Source: Microglena sp. YARC (taxonomy: Eukaryota; Chlorophyta; Chlorophyceae; Chlamydomonadales; Chlamydomonadaceae). From it: DNA of 64,000 nucleotides. This document shows positions 44,211-56,700 of this stretch, piece by piece; the stretch's first letter is position 1; each line of letters opens with the position of its first letter. A model generated the notes under the pieces. The model did not search any database. It was not told the DNA's origin and saw only the letters and a program-made list of their open reading frames with translations. Both the position numbers and the translations under genes were made by a program. Location of the stretch: contig CM039463.1 of assembly GCA_022414725.1 (NCBI GenBank), positions 28,902,751 to 28,966,750 on the forward strand, written 5' to 3'.

Positions 44211-47200
44211 GCAGACCCTTTTCTTATGATGCGAAAGGAATGTGTATTGATGATAACTTAATATCGAGTATGTTATGGATTTTAGGTTTACCGGGCTAGG
44301 TTGTAGTACTAGACTAGTGTTGACTGTTCTGTACAAGTAGGTCACAAACCAGTGTAACTTATGGCATCCATGTGCAAAATGCATGTTTTCTAAGCCCCCC
44401 CCCCCCCCCCCCCCAAAAAAGTCCCAGGGGAAAAAGTCCCACGCCCCCTGAACACCCCTTAAAGGTAGCGGCGCTTCGCGCTCTACAAACGGTGCGGTAG
44501 TATCGTCCCAGGATGAGCCTGTGGTCGCCACTTGTGGCTACCAAATTGACCTAAAATATTATGAAGAAAAAAACTGGACATCATTGTCTAATGGTGACTG
44601 ACGAAACGTAAGGAAACATGCAATTTTCTTTCGATTTCGTCCTTGAAAAAAAACGTCCTCGAAAAATGACGATACAGGAAGAAAAATGCCTTTCTTGTAA
44701 TCGTCTGATGTCGTCCTTGTCCTGAAAATGACGCTACGGGACGGAAAATGGTCGCGTCGTAATTGTACGACATCGTCCTTGACAACCCTCTACAAAAGTT
44801 CAAGTTCAAGATCTACCCACCTGCATCATCACCTGGCTTGGACCAGGTTCGATTGAGGCTCCTAAAGGACGATATTGTCATGCGGTGACTGACGAAACGT
44901 GAGGTAGAATGCCGTTGTCGTAACCGTACGATTTTGTTCGTGACAACCCTAAAAAAAAAAAAGGTTCAAGATCTACACACCTGCATTATCAGAGGCCATG
45001 GCTAGGACCAGGGTCGATGGAGGCTCCAACAGGACGCCAGCCACGTGAATAGTGAAAGCCTCATGAAAAAGAAAGCCTCATAAAAAAAAGCCTCATCACC
45101 TGGTGTCTGCGAGTACGCCTCCAACAAGTCAGTGTCGTCCACATCCTCATTTTCCTCTTGGTCATCTATACCAGGCAGCCCCCAGCGGGCCATGGGGACA
45201 GCAGGCGTGCCCAAGCCACCTGCCGTCAGCTCAGGCTCCAGGTCATCCATATCAGGCAGCCCCCGACGGGCCATGGGGACAGCAGGCGTGCCCAAGCCAC
45301 CTGCCGTCAGCTCAGGCTCCAGGTCATCCATACCAGGCAGTCCCCAACGGGCCGTGGGGACAGCAGGCGTGCCCAAGCCACATGCCGTTGGCTCAGGCTC
45401 CAGGTCAAAGTCCAACTGAATTCCCTGCTCCTTGAATAAGGAGTGGTAGCAACCCAAGGGGCCGCCATTGCTGGGATGCTTCTCCTGTGGGCTCACAACA
45501 TCCGGGGCAAAGGTCACTCTTTTGGTTGCAACCCACTCTTCGGACACATCCGACAGGAAGTGGCTTCTGAGCACATTCGCAGCCCGCCCATGAGCGTGCC
45601 CAGGTGGCGTGGCCTCAGTAACCGAGGTAATGGTTCTTGCAGGAAGAGATAGAGGAGGGATGAGATCCCCAGTTAGCTTGTGAGCGTCCCCAGGTGGCGT
45701 GACCTCAGGTACCGATGGAATAGATTTAGCTGGAAGAGATAGGGCAGGGACAACAGGGGGGCAGCTCTGCATTGGGAAAGAGGCCAGCCAGGCCATCGGG
45801 TCAGCCAGGCCATCGGTCGGCAGGTCCTGGAGAGATGAGGGGGATGCTGGGGGAGAACGATCAGTTTCTGCAGGATGCTGACTAGAAGCTGAAGAATGAT
45901 CAGATACGGAAGCTGAGAAACGACCAGATGCAGCAAACAGAGTGGAAAGCCCTTGAGAGCCTGCAACAACAGCCACCCCAGAAACATGAGCGCCTGGAGC
46001 ATCCAAAGTAGGAGACTCTTGGGAGCTACCGACACTTGCAGCCTCAGCAACATGAGAGGCATCAGCCTCTGGACCAGAAGCGGCAGCAGCATTTGGAGCA
46101 GGAGGGGGCAGAGCGCTCCAAGCACTGTCAGCCTCCAAAGCAGGAGTGGCATGTTCCTCTGGACCAGGAGGTGGTAGAGAGCGTTGAGCTGCACCAAGTT
46201 TATCATTCCGCGTGGGGAATGACAAGGGCGGGATGAATGGACGCTTGATCTTGTTGTCAGGCGCAGGGCGGGCATTCTGCATGCCCTCTAATGTATTCTG
46301 CATGCCCTCAGATGTATTCTGCATGCCTGTGCTGGAAGTGTCCGCTACAGGAGTGGGCATGGGGAACTCAGCCTCCTTACTACAAGCATTCTGCATGCCA
46401 TCTAATATATTCTGCATGCCCTCTGATTCATTCTGCATGCCTGTGATGGAAGTGTCGGCTGCAGGAGTGGGCATGGGGAACTCAGCCTCCTTGCTACAGG
46501 CATTCTGCATGCCTGTGGAGGAAGTGCCAGCTGCAGGAGTGGGCATGGGGAACTCAGCCTCCTTGCTACAGGCATTCTGCATGCCCTCTGATGTATTTTG
46601 AATGCCTGTGGAGGAAGAGTCGGCTGAAAGAGTGGGCAAGGGGAACTCAACCCCCTTGCTACAGACATCAGACGCTGACGCACAAGACAGAGCTGTGTCC
46701 GTAGAGAAGCTGGCCAGCGCGGGGGACTTGGCCACCAAGCTAGCTGGCAGAGCAGCCAACTCCTTTGCGACATCAACAACTTCCACAGCTACCTCTGATG
46801 ATAGCGCAGACGCATCTCTACTTGAATCAGCCATGTCCGTCTCCATCTCAGGAGGGGCAAACGCTTCACCAGATTCTTTGGCTACCATCTCAGTTGTAGG
46901 GACCGACGCCTCGCCAGCATCTTCAGCTGCCCTCTCGGTGGAAGGGGTAGACACAACACCAGATTCTTTAGCTTCTCTCTCAGTTGCAGGAGCGGACATC
47001 TGGCTAGATTCGCCAGCTACCCGCCGTTTTGAGGGGGCAGACACCTCGCCAGAATCTTCAGCAGCCCTCTCGGTGGAAGGGGTAGACACAACATCAGATT
47101 CTTTAGCTTCTCCCTCAGTTGCAGGAGCGGACACCTGGCCAGATTCGCCAGGTACTCCCAGTATTAAGGGGACAGAAACCTCGCCAGAATCTTCAGCTAC

Positions 47201-50200
47201 CCTTTCGGTGGAAGGGGTGGACACAACACCAGATTCTTTAGCTTCTCTCTGAGTTGCAGGAGCGGACATCTGGCCAGATTCGCCAGCACCCCCCCGTGTT
47301 GAGGGGACAGACACCTCGCCAGAATCTTCTGCTACCCTCTCTGTTGATGGGGTAGACACAACACCAGATTCTTCATCGAGCGACTCCTTCGCTGGGTCAG
47401 ACACCTCACCATACTCATCACCTTCCCCCTGTGTTGAGGGGGCAGGCAGCTCACTAAGCTCCCCAGCCTCCTCAATCAACCTTCCAAGTTCAGGGGCAGA
47501 CAGTTGGAGTGAGTGGGTAGGCGGCAGAGTAGGTGACGCATCAGCCACTGCCATGCCTGCCGGTAATGCCATAGAAGAGTAAGGAGGGGCAGGGGCACCA
47601 GCATCATTTAGGGAGGGTGAAGAGCAACTCAGCTCCTTTGCTCGTATAGCAGCAGCTGCAATTGCTGCTAATGTTGATACAGTTGTTGCTGCTGCTGCTG
47701 CTGTTGGTCCTGTTGTATTAAAGTTCACAACACCTGGCTCGTCCCCTGGTGCTGCTGTTGCTGCTGGTCCTGTTGTTTTAAGGTTCCCAACACTTGGCTC
47801 GTCCCCTGTTGCTGCTGTTGCTGCTGCTGGTGTTGATGTAGTTGTCGCTGCTGCTGGTCCTGTTGTATTAAGGTTCCCAACACTTGGCTCGTCCCCTGTT
47901 GCTGCTGTTGCTGCTGTTGATGTAGTTGTCGCTGCTGCTGGTCCTGTAGTATTATAGTTCTTAACACTTTGCTCGTCCCCTGTTGCTGCTGTTGCTGCTG
48001 CTGGTGTTGATGTAGTTGTCGCTGCTGCTGCTGCTGTTGGTCCTGTTGTATGAAAGTTCCCAACACTTGGCTCGTCCCCTGGTATTGCTGTTAATGCGCC
48101 ATCGCTGGAAGAGGAACCTAGCTCCTGGACTTGTGCTGCAGCTGAAGAAACAGTTTGCACAACAGAGGGCTCATGAGCTGCTTCTCTTGCAACAGCTTCA
48201 CCAGAGGGGGCTAGATGTACACCAAGAGCGGTGGCGCAGGGCACTGAACCCAACCCACAGGGGTCTAGATGTACAGCAAGTACAGTGGCGCAGGGCACTG
48301 AACTCAGCCCACTTGCTGAGATGGCTTCTGTTTCGGCACCTGCTGCACAGCTTGTTTCAGCTTTATCAGAGGGCACCACATCCAGTCCCGTAGCTAAGAT
48401 GGCTTCTCTTGCAGAAGCTGGTGCACAGCTTGCATCAGCTTTATCAGAGGGCACTACACCCAGTCCCGTAGCTAAGATGGCTTCTCTTTCAGAAGCTGGT
48501 GCACAGCTTGTTCCGGCGCTTGGTTCTACGGAGCCCTCTGGACACGAAGCCACTGTTACCTCCACAGGCATCTCTGCTGGACCCATAGAAGGTGACACTA
48601 CTGCTTCCTCCGAAAGGCTGACTGCTATGCGCTTAGGGGGTGATACTGCTGTCCCTTCTGCAGGCAGCTCTGCTGAACCCATAGCAAGTGACAAGTGTGC
48701 TTCCTCTGAAGGGCTGACTGCTGAGTTTCTTGGGGATGACAAGGCCTGCACCTCCGCAGGCAGTTCTGCAAAAGCCAGAGGAGGTGACACTGCCGCTTCC
48801 TCCGAAAGGCTACATGCTGAGTGCTTAGGGAATGACACTGCTGTCCCTTCAGCCGTCAGCTCTGCTGAACTCTTACGAGGTGACACTTGTGTTTCCTCCG
48901 AAGGGCTGACTGCCGAGTTCCTGGGGGATGACAAGGCTTGCACATCCGCAGGCAGCTCTGCTGAACCCCTAGGAAGCGACAGTACTGCTTCCTCTGAAAG
49001 GATAACTGCTGAGCGCTTAGGGGATGACACTACTGTCCCTTCTGCAGGCAGCTCTGCTGAACCCATAGCAAGTGACATTTGTGTTTCCTCCGAAGGGCTG
49101 ACTGCGGAGTGCTTGGGGAATGACACTGCTGTCCCTTCTGGAGGCAGCTCTGCTGAACCCATAGGAGATGTCACTTGCGCTTCCTCCGAAGGGCTAACTG
49201 CTGAGTTCCTGGGGGATGACAAGGCTTGCACATCCACTGGCAGCACTGCTGAACAATTAGGAGTTGCCACTAGTGCTTCTTCTTCTATAGTCATCTCCAC
49301 TGGCGCCTCTGATGGCAACACCACAGGCACCGCTGATGGTTCCGCTTCTGGATCTTTGGGGGGCGAGCCAGCAGGACCCTCTGGAGGGGAGTAGATGGGC
49401 TCCAAGGGTGTTGAGGGGTTGGGCGCCTCGGGATTTAGCATGACAGGAGAGACTGAGCTCCTGGCAACCCTTTCACCATATACGCGCGCCACGTGTCGCT
49501 GGGAGACAGCATAAACCATGGAAGTAGTAGTTTGCACAACTGTGGTGGTGGTGGTTGTGGTCTTCAATACTCCACCACGAGCAGCAGCAGGAGAAGCACC
49601 ACCACCAGCGCGCTCAATGCTTGCGGATGGCCTGGCATCAGCAGCTGGCAGAGCGGGGGTCGCAGCTGAAGGTGCTGGTGTCCCGGAAGAGCTTGCTGAT
49701 GAAGGTGTTGAAGTAATGGCATAATGGAAGACACATTTTCTCTCGCAGCTGTTTGTCTGGCTCCTGGAGGGGTGCAGCGAGGCATTCTTGCTCCTGGGGG
49801 TGTGCAGCGAGGCATTCTCATTCTTGGAGGGGTGCAGCGAGGCGTGCTCAGTCCTGGGGGGGTGCAGCGAGGCATGTTCGCTCCTGGGGGGGGACAGCGT
49901 GGCATGCTCGAACGGACTGGCCTCCACATCTGCAGCTGCTATGGGAGTCGTAATTGGCATGGTGTCAGGCTGCAGGCATCCTGGTTTTTGCGATTGGCGT
50001 GGTGTCAAGGCTTTAGTGGCGGCGCTGAAATACGCCCCTCTAACGAGAGCTAGTCGCTCATCTATGTTGTCTCTCAGTTGCTGCCTAAACGCTGCCAGGT
50101 CCTCCTGTGTCAGAACATGCGTTGAACAGCCGCTTGCGGTGCTGCGGCGTGATTTGAAGGGAGTGGAGTAGCCAGAGGGGGTTTCCAGGGAGTGGCGGAA

Positions 50201-50736
50201 GGCTGCCACGCTCACATTGTCCAGGGTGGCAGCGTTGTGGTGTCTTGAGAAGCCCTCCTGTGGACAGGGACTGACCAACCTGGGAGGTGGTGATAAGGTG
50301 GGAGGTGGTGAGAAGGAGGGAGGTGGTGAGAAGGAGAAAGGTGGTGAGAAGGAGGGAGGTGGTGAGAAGGTGGGAGGTGGTGAGAAGGAGAAAGGTGGTG
50401 AGAAGGAGGGAGGTGGTGAGAAGGTGGGAGGTGGTGAGAAGGAGGGAGGTGGTGACAAGGAGGGAGGTGGTGAGAAGGAGGGAGGTGGTGAGAAGGTGGA
50501 AGACCATGGAAGTTGCCTTTGTTCGTTAATGAGTGTATGAAGAGATTGGATCAAGTATATTTTGATAACAATGCTTTGAATTTAACTGATTATGCTACTG
50601 CCGTCCCACCTTCTCACCATCCCCCAGGTTGGTCAGTCCGCTCCACATGAGGGCTTCTCAAGACACCGCAATGCTACCACCCTGGACGGCGAGCAGCCTT
50701 GATGGAGCCATGAAACCAAGCTCTAGTTACCCCCCC

Positions 50737-50772
<36 letters not shown>

Positions 50773-53700
50773 ATACCCCCTTAACACACACAAACCATAC
50801 CCCACACACACACCCCACACACACACGAGTTCAAGACCAACCTGGGAGTTGAGTCAGCGCTTTTGCTCCGTCGGCGAGCTACTTTGCCTGGACTGGGCCA
50901 AAAGGGGAGCGTATGAGGTTTGGACGCTTGTGGGGAAGACAAGGCTGAGGTCAGACTTCCTTCTGTCGGGGCTGGAGAGAAGCTGCCCAGCCTGGGGACC
51001 GTGGTATGGGCACTGCGAGAGGTGGAGATGTGACGTAGGCCATCAGGGACCTGACTGACATCCTCCAAACCCCTAGTACCTGAGGTCGTTGAAGAAGCTA
51101 ACCCGGCCTCCTTCGTAGCACTTCTCGTTTGGCACATAAATTTGTCTTGATGTTCATAAGTCCCGCTTGACTCCGTCAGGCCGCGGACACATTTGGAGTC
51201 TAGTGGGGCACCAGGAAAAATGAAACCATCATCATCAATATGCATACTTAAGTCTGGGAGAGTCGACGCTCGAAGAGATCCCAATGCCCCCTCTTCAGTC
51301 ACCTCCCCCACTGTTGGGGCTGTCGTGTCTAGACGTACAGCAAGAGCAGTGGCATTACTCATTCCCAGCACGCTGTCATCAACAGCTTGGGGCGAGCTGC
51401 TAAGGTTACAGCTGATGGATACACCAGGTACGGCTAGGGTGTCTGTGTCACTAGGGTCAAGTGCTCCTTGGGTGGAGCTGCTAGGGTCATGGCTGAGAAC
51501 TGGTGGGTCACGGCTGACGCGTTCGCCAGGTACTGATAGGGTGACTGTGTCACGAAGGTCAAGTGCTCCTTGGGTGGAGCTGCTAGGGTCACAACTGATG
51601 GATACTTTAGGTGCTGCTAGGGGGGATGTGCTGATAGGGTCACAGCTGATGGGTACACTAGGCGCTGCCAGGGTTGATGTGAGACTGGGGTCAAGGCTGA
51701 CGGGTTGGCCAGGTCCTGCTAGGGTGGATGTGTCACTAGGGTCAAGTGCTCGTTGGGTGGAGCTGCTAGGGTCCCGGCTAATGGATACACTAGGTGCTGC
51801 TAGAGTGGAGTTACCACTGTTGTCTATTTCTGCGTGGGTGCTGCTGCGTGGGTAACAGCTGAGGGAAACACCAGGTGCTGCTAGGGTGGATGAGTCACTA
51901 GGGTCAAGGCAGACGGGTCTGCTGGGTCCTGTTAGGGTGGTTGCCTGTTCTGCATCGCCAGGGGCACAGCTCAGGGAATCATCAAGGGTTGTTAGGGTGG
52001 GCACCTTTGAAGGGTCACTAGGGTCAAGGCTGATGGGTTGGCCAGGTCCTGCTAGGGCTGATGCCTGTGCTGCACCACTTGTGGCGCGGCTGAGGGGAGC
52101 ATCAGGTGTTGCAACGGTGGCTGCATTTGATGCGTGACTAGGGTCAAGGCTGAAGGGCACATCAGGAGCTTCTTGAGCTGATGCCGGAGTGGTGAAACCG
52201 CATACAGTGGCGCTCGTTTCTTCAACTTCGACAGATGATCGCATAACCAGATAAGATGGATGGGCTGGCAAGCTCACATCACCCAGTTTGGATGGATGGG
52301 CTGATGAGCCCACATCACCTAGGTTGGATGTATGGACTGGTAAGCTCATATCACTGGCCTGGGTTGACATGATTTCATTCTGGGTCTTGCCAAAGGTGGG
52401 CAAGTTGCTAGCTACATGATCACTACCCACGGAGCTCATCTCACCCAGAGTCGAAGGTGCTTGGATCTTCAACTTAGACGGATGGACAGGTACGCTAACA
52501 TCGCTGACACGGGTTGGAGTGCCTTCATCCCTGGCCTTGTCAAAAGCGGACAACACGCTATTTACATGGTCACTACCGATGGAGCTCTTTTCGCTCAGGA
52601 GGGCTGCCCCCCCCTGTTGGGTTGAGTTGCTGACGGGACTCCCTTGGGCAGGTCTGCTTAACGCTGAGATCAAGGCCGCAACGTGTTCGCTTCCCATGGC
52701 AGTGTTGCTGCCCTGCGCGCTCTCAGTTTTTTCCTTCTCAATCACCGCTGCTTTCACCGCCACCAGATCCGGACTTGACTTAACGCTGTGCTCATGGCTC
52801 AGGCTGGTTGATTGCTTGCCCAGGTTAGAGATGACGCTGGAGACATGGGAATGGGAGGGCGGTGGGATGGACACGCTGCTGACCGGGCTTAACACGGAAG
52901 GACTGTTCAGACTCTTGACCAAGCTAGCAACACGTCCAGTGCCTTGGCCATCTATGCTGCTCCGGGTACTGTTCCATGAAGAGGCCCTGCCAGTGCTGCT
53001 CCTCTCTGACGCCCCTCCGGTGCTGTCTCTTCCTGAAACCCAAGCCCTGTCTATGCTGCTCCTCACTGGCGCCCCTCCGGCGCTGTTTCTTGCTGAACCC
53101 CCACCCCTGTCCATGCTGTTATGAACTGACGCCCCTCCGGCGCTGTTTCTTGCTGAAACCCAACCCCTGTTCATGTCGCTCTGCACTGACGCCCCGCCAG
53201 CGCAATTTCCTGCTGAAACCCCACCCGTGTCCATGCTGCTCTGCACCAACGCCCCGCCTGTGCAATTTTTTGCTGGAACCCCACCCATGTCCATGCTGCT
53301 ATGCATTGACGCCACACCAGAGCAATTTCTTGCTGGAACTCCACCCATGTCCATGCTGCTATGCATTGACGCCACACCAGGGTTGCTTTTTGCTGAAACC
53401 CCAACGGTGATGCTGCTGTGACCTGGGTTCACATCTTGCGCTTTTTCATGTGAGGGAGTGGTAGGGAGAGGTATTTGCCCTACGCTCCCTGCCACTTGTT
53501 CATTACCAAGCCCTCCAGAGCTGGATGAGCCAAGCAGCTCAAATTCTGAACTGCCCTGGGTCAGTGCACGTGGGTTGCATGCGTCTGCATGCGGGCCTGG
53601 AGGATCATCATGCAGTGTGACGAGTGAATCCGTCTCTGTGCGGCTTCGCTTGTGAACAGGGGAGAAGTTGGATGTGGAAAGGTATTCAGACGCCTTTCTC

Positions 53701-56700
53701 AGGCGGTCTACATGGAGGCGGCCTGTCTTCTCCGCAGGTTCCTGAACCTCATTGTCCTCATGCCCAACTGCACCAGCTGCGAGCTGAGCGTCACCAGCGG
53801 GAGCAGCGAGTCCAGCTACACCGGAGTCAGCAGAGACAGCAGTGTCACCAGTGACATCAGCAGGACCAGTTACACCGGAGTCTGCAGCAATACCGGTGTC
53901 ACCATCGTTAGCAGTAGGACCAGCTACACCAGGGTCAGCAGGGTCTGCAGCAAGTCCAGCAACGCCGGAGTCAGCAAAGACGACAGTGCCACCAGTGACA
54001 GCAGCACGTCCAGCTCCACCAGAGTCAGTACCAATACCAGTGTTGCCATTGTTGGTAGCAGGACCAGCAACATCTGTATCAGCAGCAATACCAGTGTTAC
54101 CAGCATCTGTAGCAAGTCCAGAAACACCAGGGTAAGCTGAGACGACAGCGTCACCAGTGACAGCAACACGACCAGACACACCAGAGTCAGCTGGGTCAGC
54201 AGCAAGACCAGGTACACCACAGCCTGCAGCAAGTCCAGCAACACCAGGGTCAGCAGAGACAGCAGTGTCAGCATTGTTGGCAGTAGGACCAGCCACGCCA
54301 CAATCTGCTGCAAGACCAACAACTACAGAGTCAATAGAGACGGCAGAATCAGCAGGGCTAGCAGCAAGACCAGCAACACTTGAGTCAGCAGGGTCGGCAG
54401 CAAGACCAGCTACGCCAGAGTCAGCAGCAGCAGCAGCAGCAGAGTCAGCAGGGCCGGCAGCAAGTCCAGGTACAGTAGAGTCAGCAAAGACGGCAGAATC
54501 AGCAGGGCTGGCAGCAAGACCAGCAGCAATTGAGTCAGCAGGGTAGGCAGCCAGTCCAGCTACACCGGAGTCAGCAGCAGCAGCAGAGTCAGCAGGGCCA
54601 GCAGCGAGTCCAAGTACAGCAGAGGCAGCAGAGACGGCAGAATTAGCTGTCACAAATGCCTCGTCTTTCAAGCTCTCTCTTAGAGAGAGGTGGTGCGCAC
54701 CGGACATCCACCTGTTGACACTGCCCATCAGGACGTTGTCGTGCGCAGAAGGTCTGGCAATGCCTTGCTCTGCTTGTGGAGGCAGCAGGCCCACGACCAC
54801 TGAGGGGGGCTCTGGAACCATCAGGTCGCCGTCGTGCACAGAGGGTCCGGCATGGCCGTGCTGTGCTTGTGGATACAGCGTGGTCTGGTTGTGCCCAGCA
54901 GGTCCAACTGCCAACGCTGGTGCCCCTGTTGCTGCTGCGGACTCTGGTGTACCTGGTCCAGCAGTGCCTTGCTGTGCTTGTGGGTGCAGCGCAGTCTGGT
55001 TGCGCCCAGCTGGTCCAACTGCCAACGCTGGTGACCCTGTTGCTGCTGCGGACTCTGGTGTAGCTGGTCCTGCTGCTGGATGCAGAAGGCCAATGACCAC
55101 TGAGGGGGGCTCCAAAAACCAGTCACCTAAGTCACTGCCTGTAGCGCCAAGTGAGGGCAGACCGCCAGAGCTCCATAGGCCGCCTTCCGAGATCTGACTG
55201 ATGTTGAGCCTGTTTGGCAGGGGTTTGGGCGTGTTGTCTCGGACTACTGCTGCAGCCATGGAGGCAAGGTCCTCATTCTCTAGAATTGTATAAGACATGT
55301 TCTTGCTTAATGCAGCCATGCCTTGAGATAGTCCTATGGAGCCAGCCCTTGGAGATTCAATAAAGCGCACTGCTTGATCGACGAAACCCAAATCCTGATG
55401 GCCTGAACCCACGGACTCTAGAGTGGCACGACAAGCTGTTGGTGTATCTCCACCATTAGCCAATACGAGAGGGGAGTCAGATAAAGGGAGCTTTGAATGG
55501 GTAACTTCACCATCCTCTGCTTTGAGGTGCTTGTACCGCCGATTCTCGTCCAGAATCGGAGCCGGGTGGAGCTCTGTCACCATTTTTCCCGATGTTGCTG
55601 CTGACAGCTTCCTCTCGAAGGAGGGAATAGATCGCCTGCCTTGGGGAGTGACCTGCTGAGCAGGCTGGGCCGAGCTGCGTTGGGGAGTGATCTTATCTGA
55701 GCTGAGCTGAGCTACCTTGGGAAGTGACCTGAGCTGAGCAGGCGGATGGAAAGAAGGGATTCTAGAGGCTGAAACACGGCCACCTGAAATAGTATGCTGA
55801 GGGTTGGGCTTCGCAATCTTGCAGCTCTTGCTAGGTGATTGTGTCAAGCTTCCGGATGAATTGACTCCACCTTTGTGAGGGGATATCTCGACTAGAGTTT
55901 GCGGTAGACTGGAGGAGACACTTTTGCCCAGGCTAGACTGTACAAAGGGTCCATTTCGTGAGTTGCGCAGAGAATTTGAAGGCGAGCTTGGGACAGACCT
56001 GCAGCAGGAATGTATGTATACATGTTGGGTGCTGGCTCAACAGTCATGCGTGAGTTATGTCAAGGAGAGCTCGGCGTCAAGAGGGTCCCCTTAACACCAC
56101 GCCCCTACAGGCGTTGTCTTTTTCTTTCAAAGAGAGCTTGAGACAGACCTGCAGCAGGAATGTGTGTATACATGTTGGGTGCTGGCTCAACAGTCATGCG
56201 TGAGATATTTGAAGGAGAGCTTAGGGCAGACCAGCAGCAGAAAAATGATGAATCATGCATGTTGGGTACTTGTTGACAGGAATGCGTGAGTGAAGGCATT
56301 TAAGCTGGTGAATAATACAGCATACTGAAGACTGATGATCCAGTCTTGCAAAATATGTGCACCGAATCAAGACAAACAGTTTGCATGCAAAATGTTGTGG
56401 AGAATCTAGAGGTAACGGGGGCACATAAATGTAGGAACAGGGATATGATTTAATATGATGCCGGCAGTCTGACTAGGCCAAAGTTACCATTTACATACAA
56501 TTTCATACGATACAATTTGTATGATATCATATGATATGCCGGTCCCTACATGTATGACAAAGCATACTCTCTTGGTACCCATGCAGATAGCTCCTTAATA
56601 TTTTGGTCGCAGACGCAGCTTCAGTGGGTTGGCTGCGTTGCAGGACGCAGGCTATGGGTTGGTTATGGGTTAGTTGCGGGTTGGTTACATCTCAGGACGC

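Larger units (their letters stand above)
43280..45040. repeat. Interrupted ~145-bp tandem repeat in the 45100-41416 intron
   Basis: Copies near 43283, 43420, 44590, 44850 and 44990 share TGACTGACGAAACGTGAGG, GTACGA(C/T)(A/T)TCGTCCTTGACAAC, CAAGATCTACCCACCTGCAT and CACCTGGCTTGGACCAGG. On the minus strand CAAGCCAG|GTGATGATGC resembles the true donor ACACCAG|GTGATGAGGC at 45100/45099. Confidence 0.65.
50280..50841 (-). other. Intron flanked by 14-bp direct repeats carrying AG|GT
   Basis: Exon 2 ends and exon 3 begins in the same sequence CTCCCAG|GTTGGTC. Splicing therefore restores one copy of the repeat with frame kept (TPR then LVSPCPQ). Inside are an 11-14 bp CTCACCACCTCCC repeat next to the acceptor (50282-50500), an inverted copy of the exon-3 start (about 50622-50685 on the plus strand) and a CA microsatellite (50741-50771). 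Confidence 0.6.

Noticed and set aside
48231..49394. 387-residue plus-strand protein antisense to the large gene
   Set aside because: It mirrors a low-complexity exon. Splice phases and extended openness support the minus strand, and no plus-strand exon signals were seen.
50282..50500. Extensin-like SFSPPP repeat domain at the start of the 45-50.5 kb frame
   Set aside because: A phase-correct acceptor lies at 50280-50282, directly 3' of the repeat, and the upstream exon joins there. The repeat is then an intronic pyrimidine tract that happens to be open.
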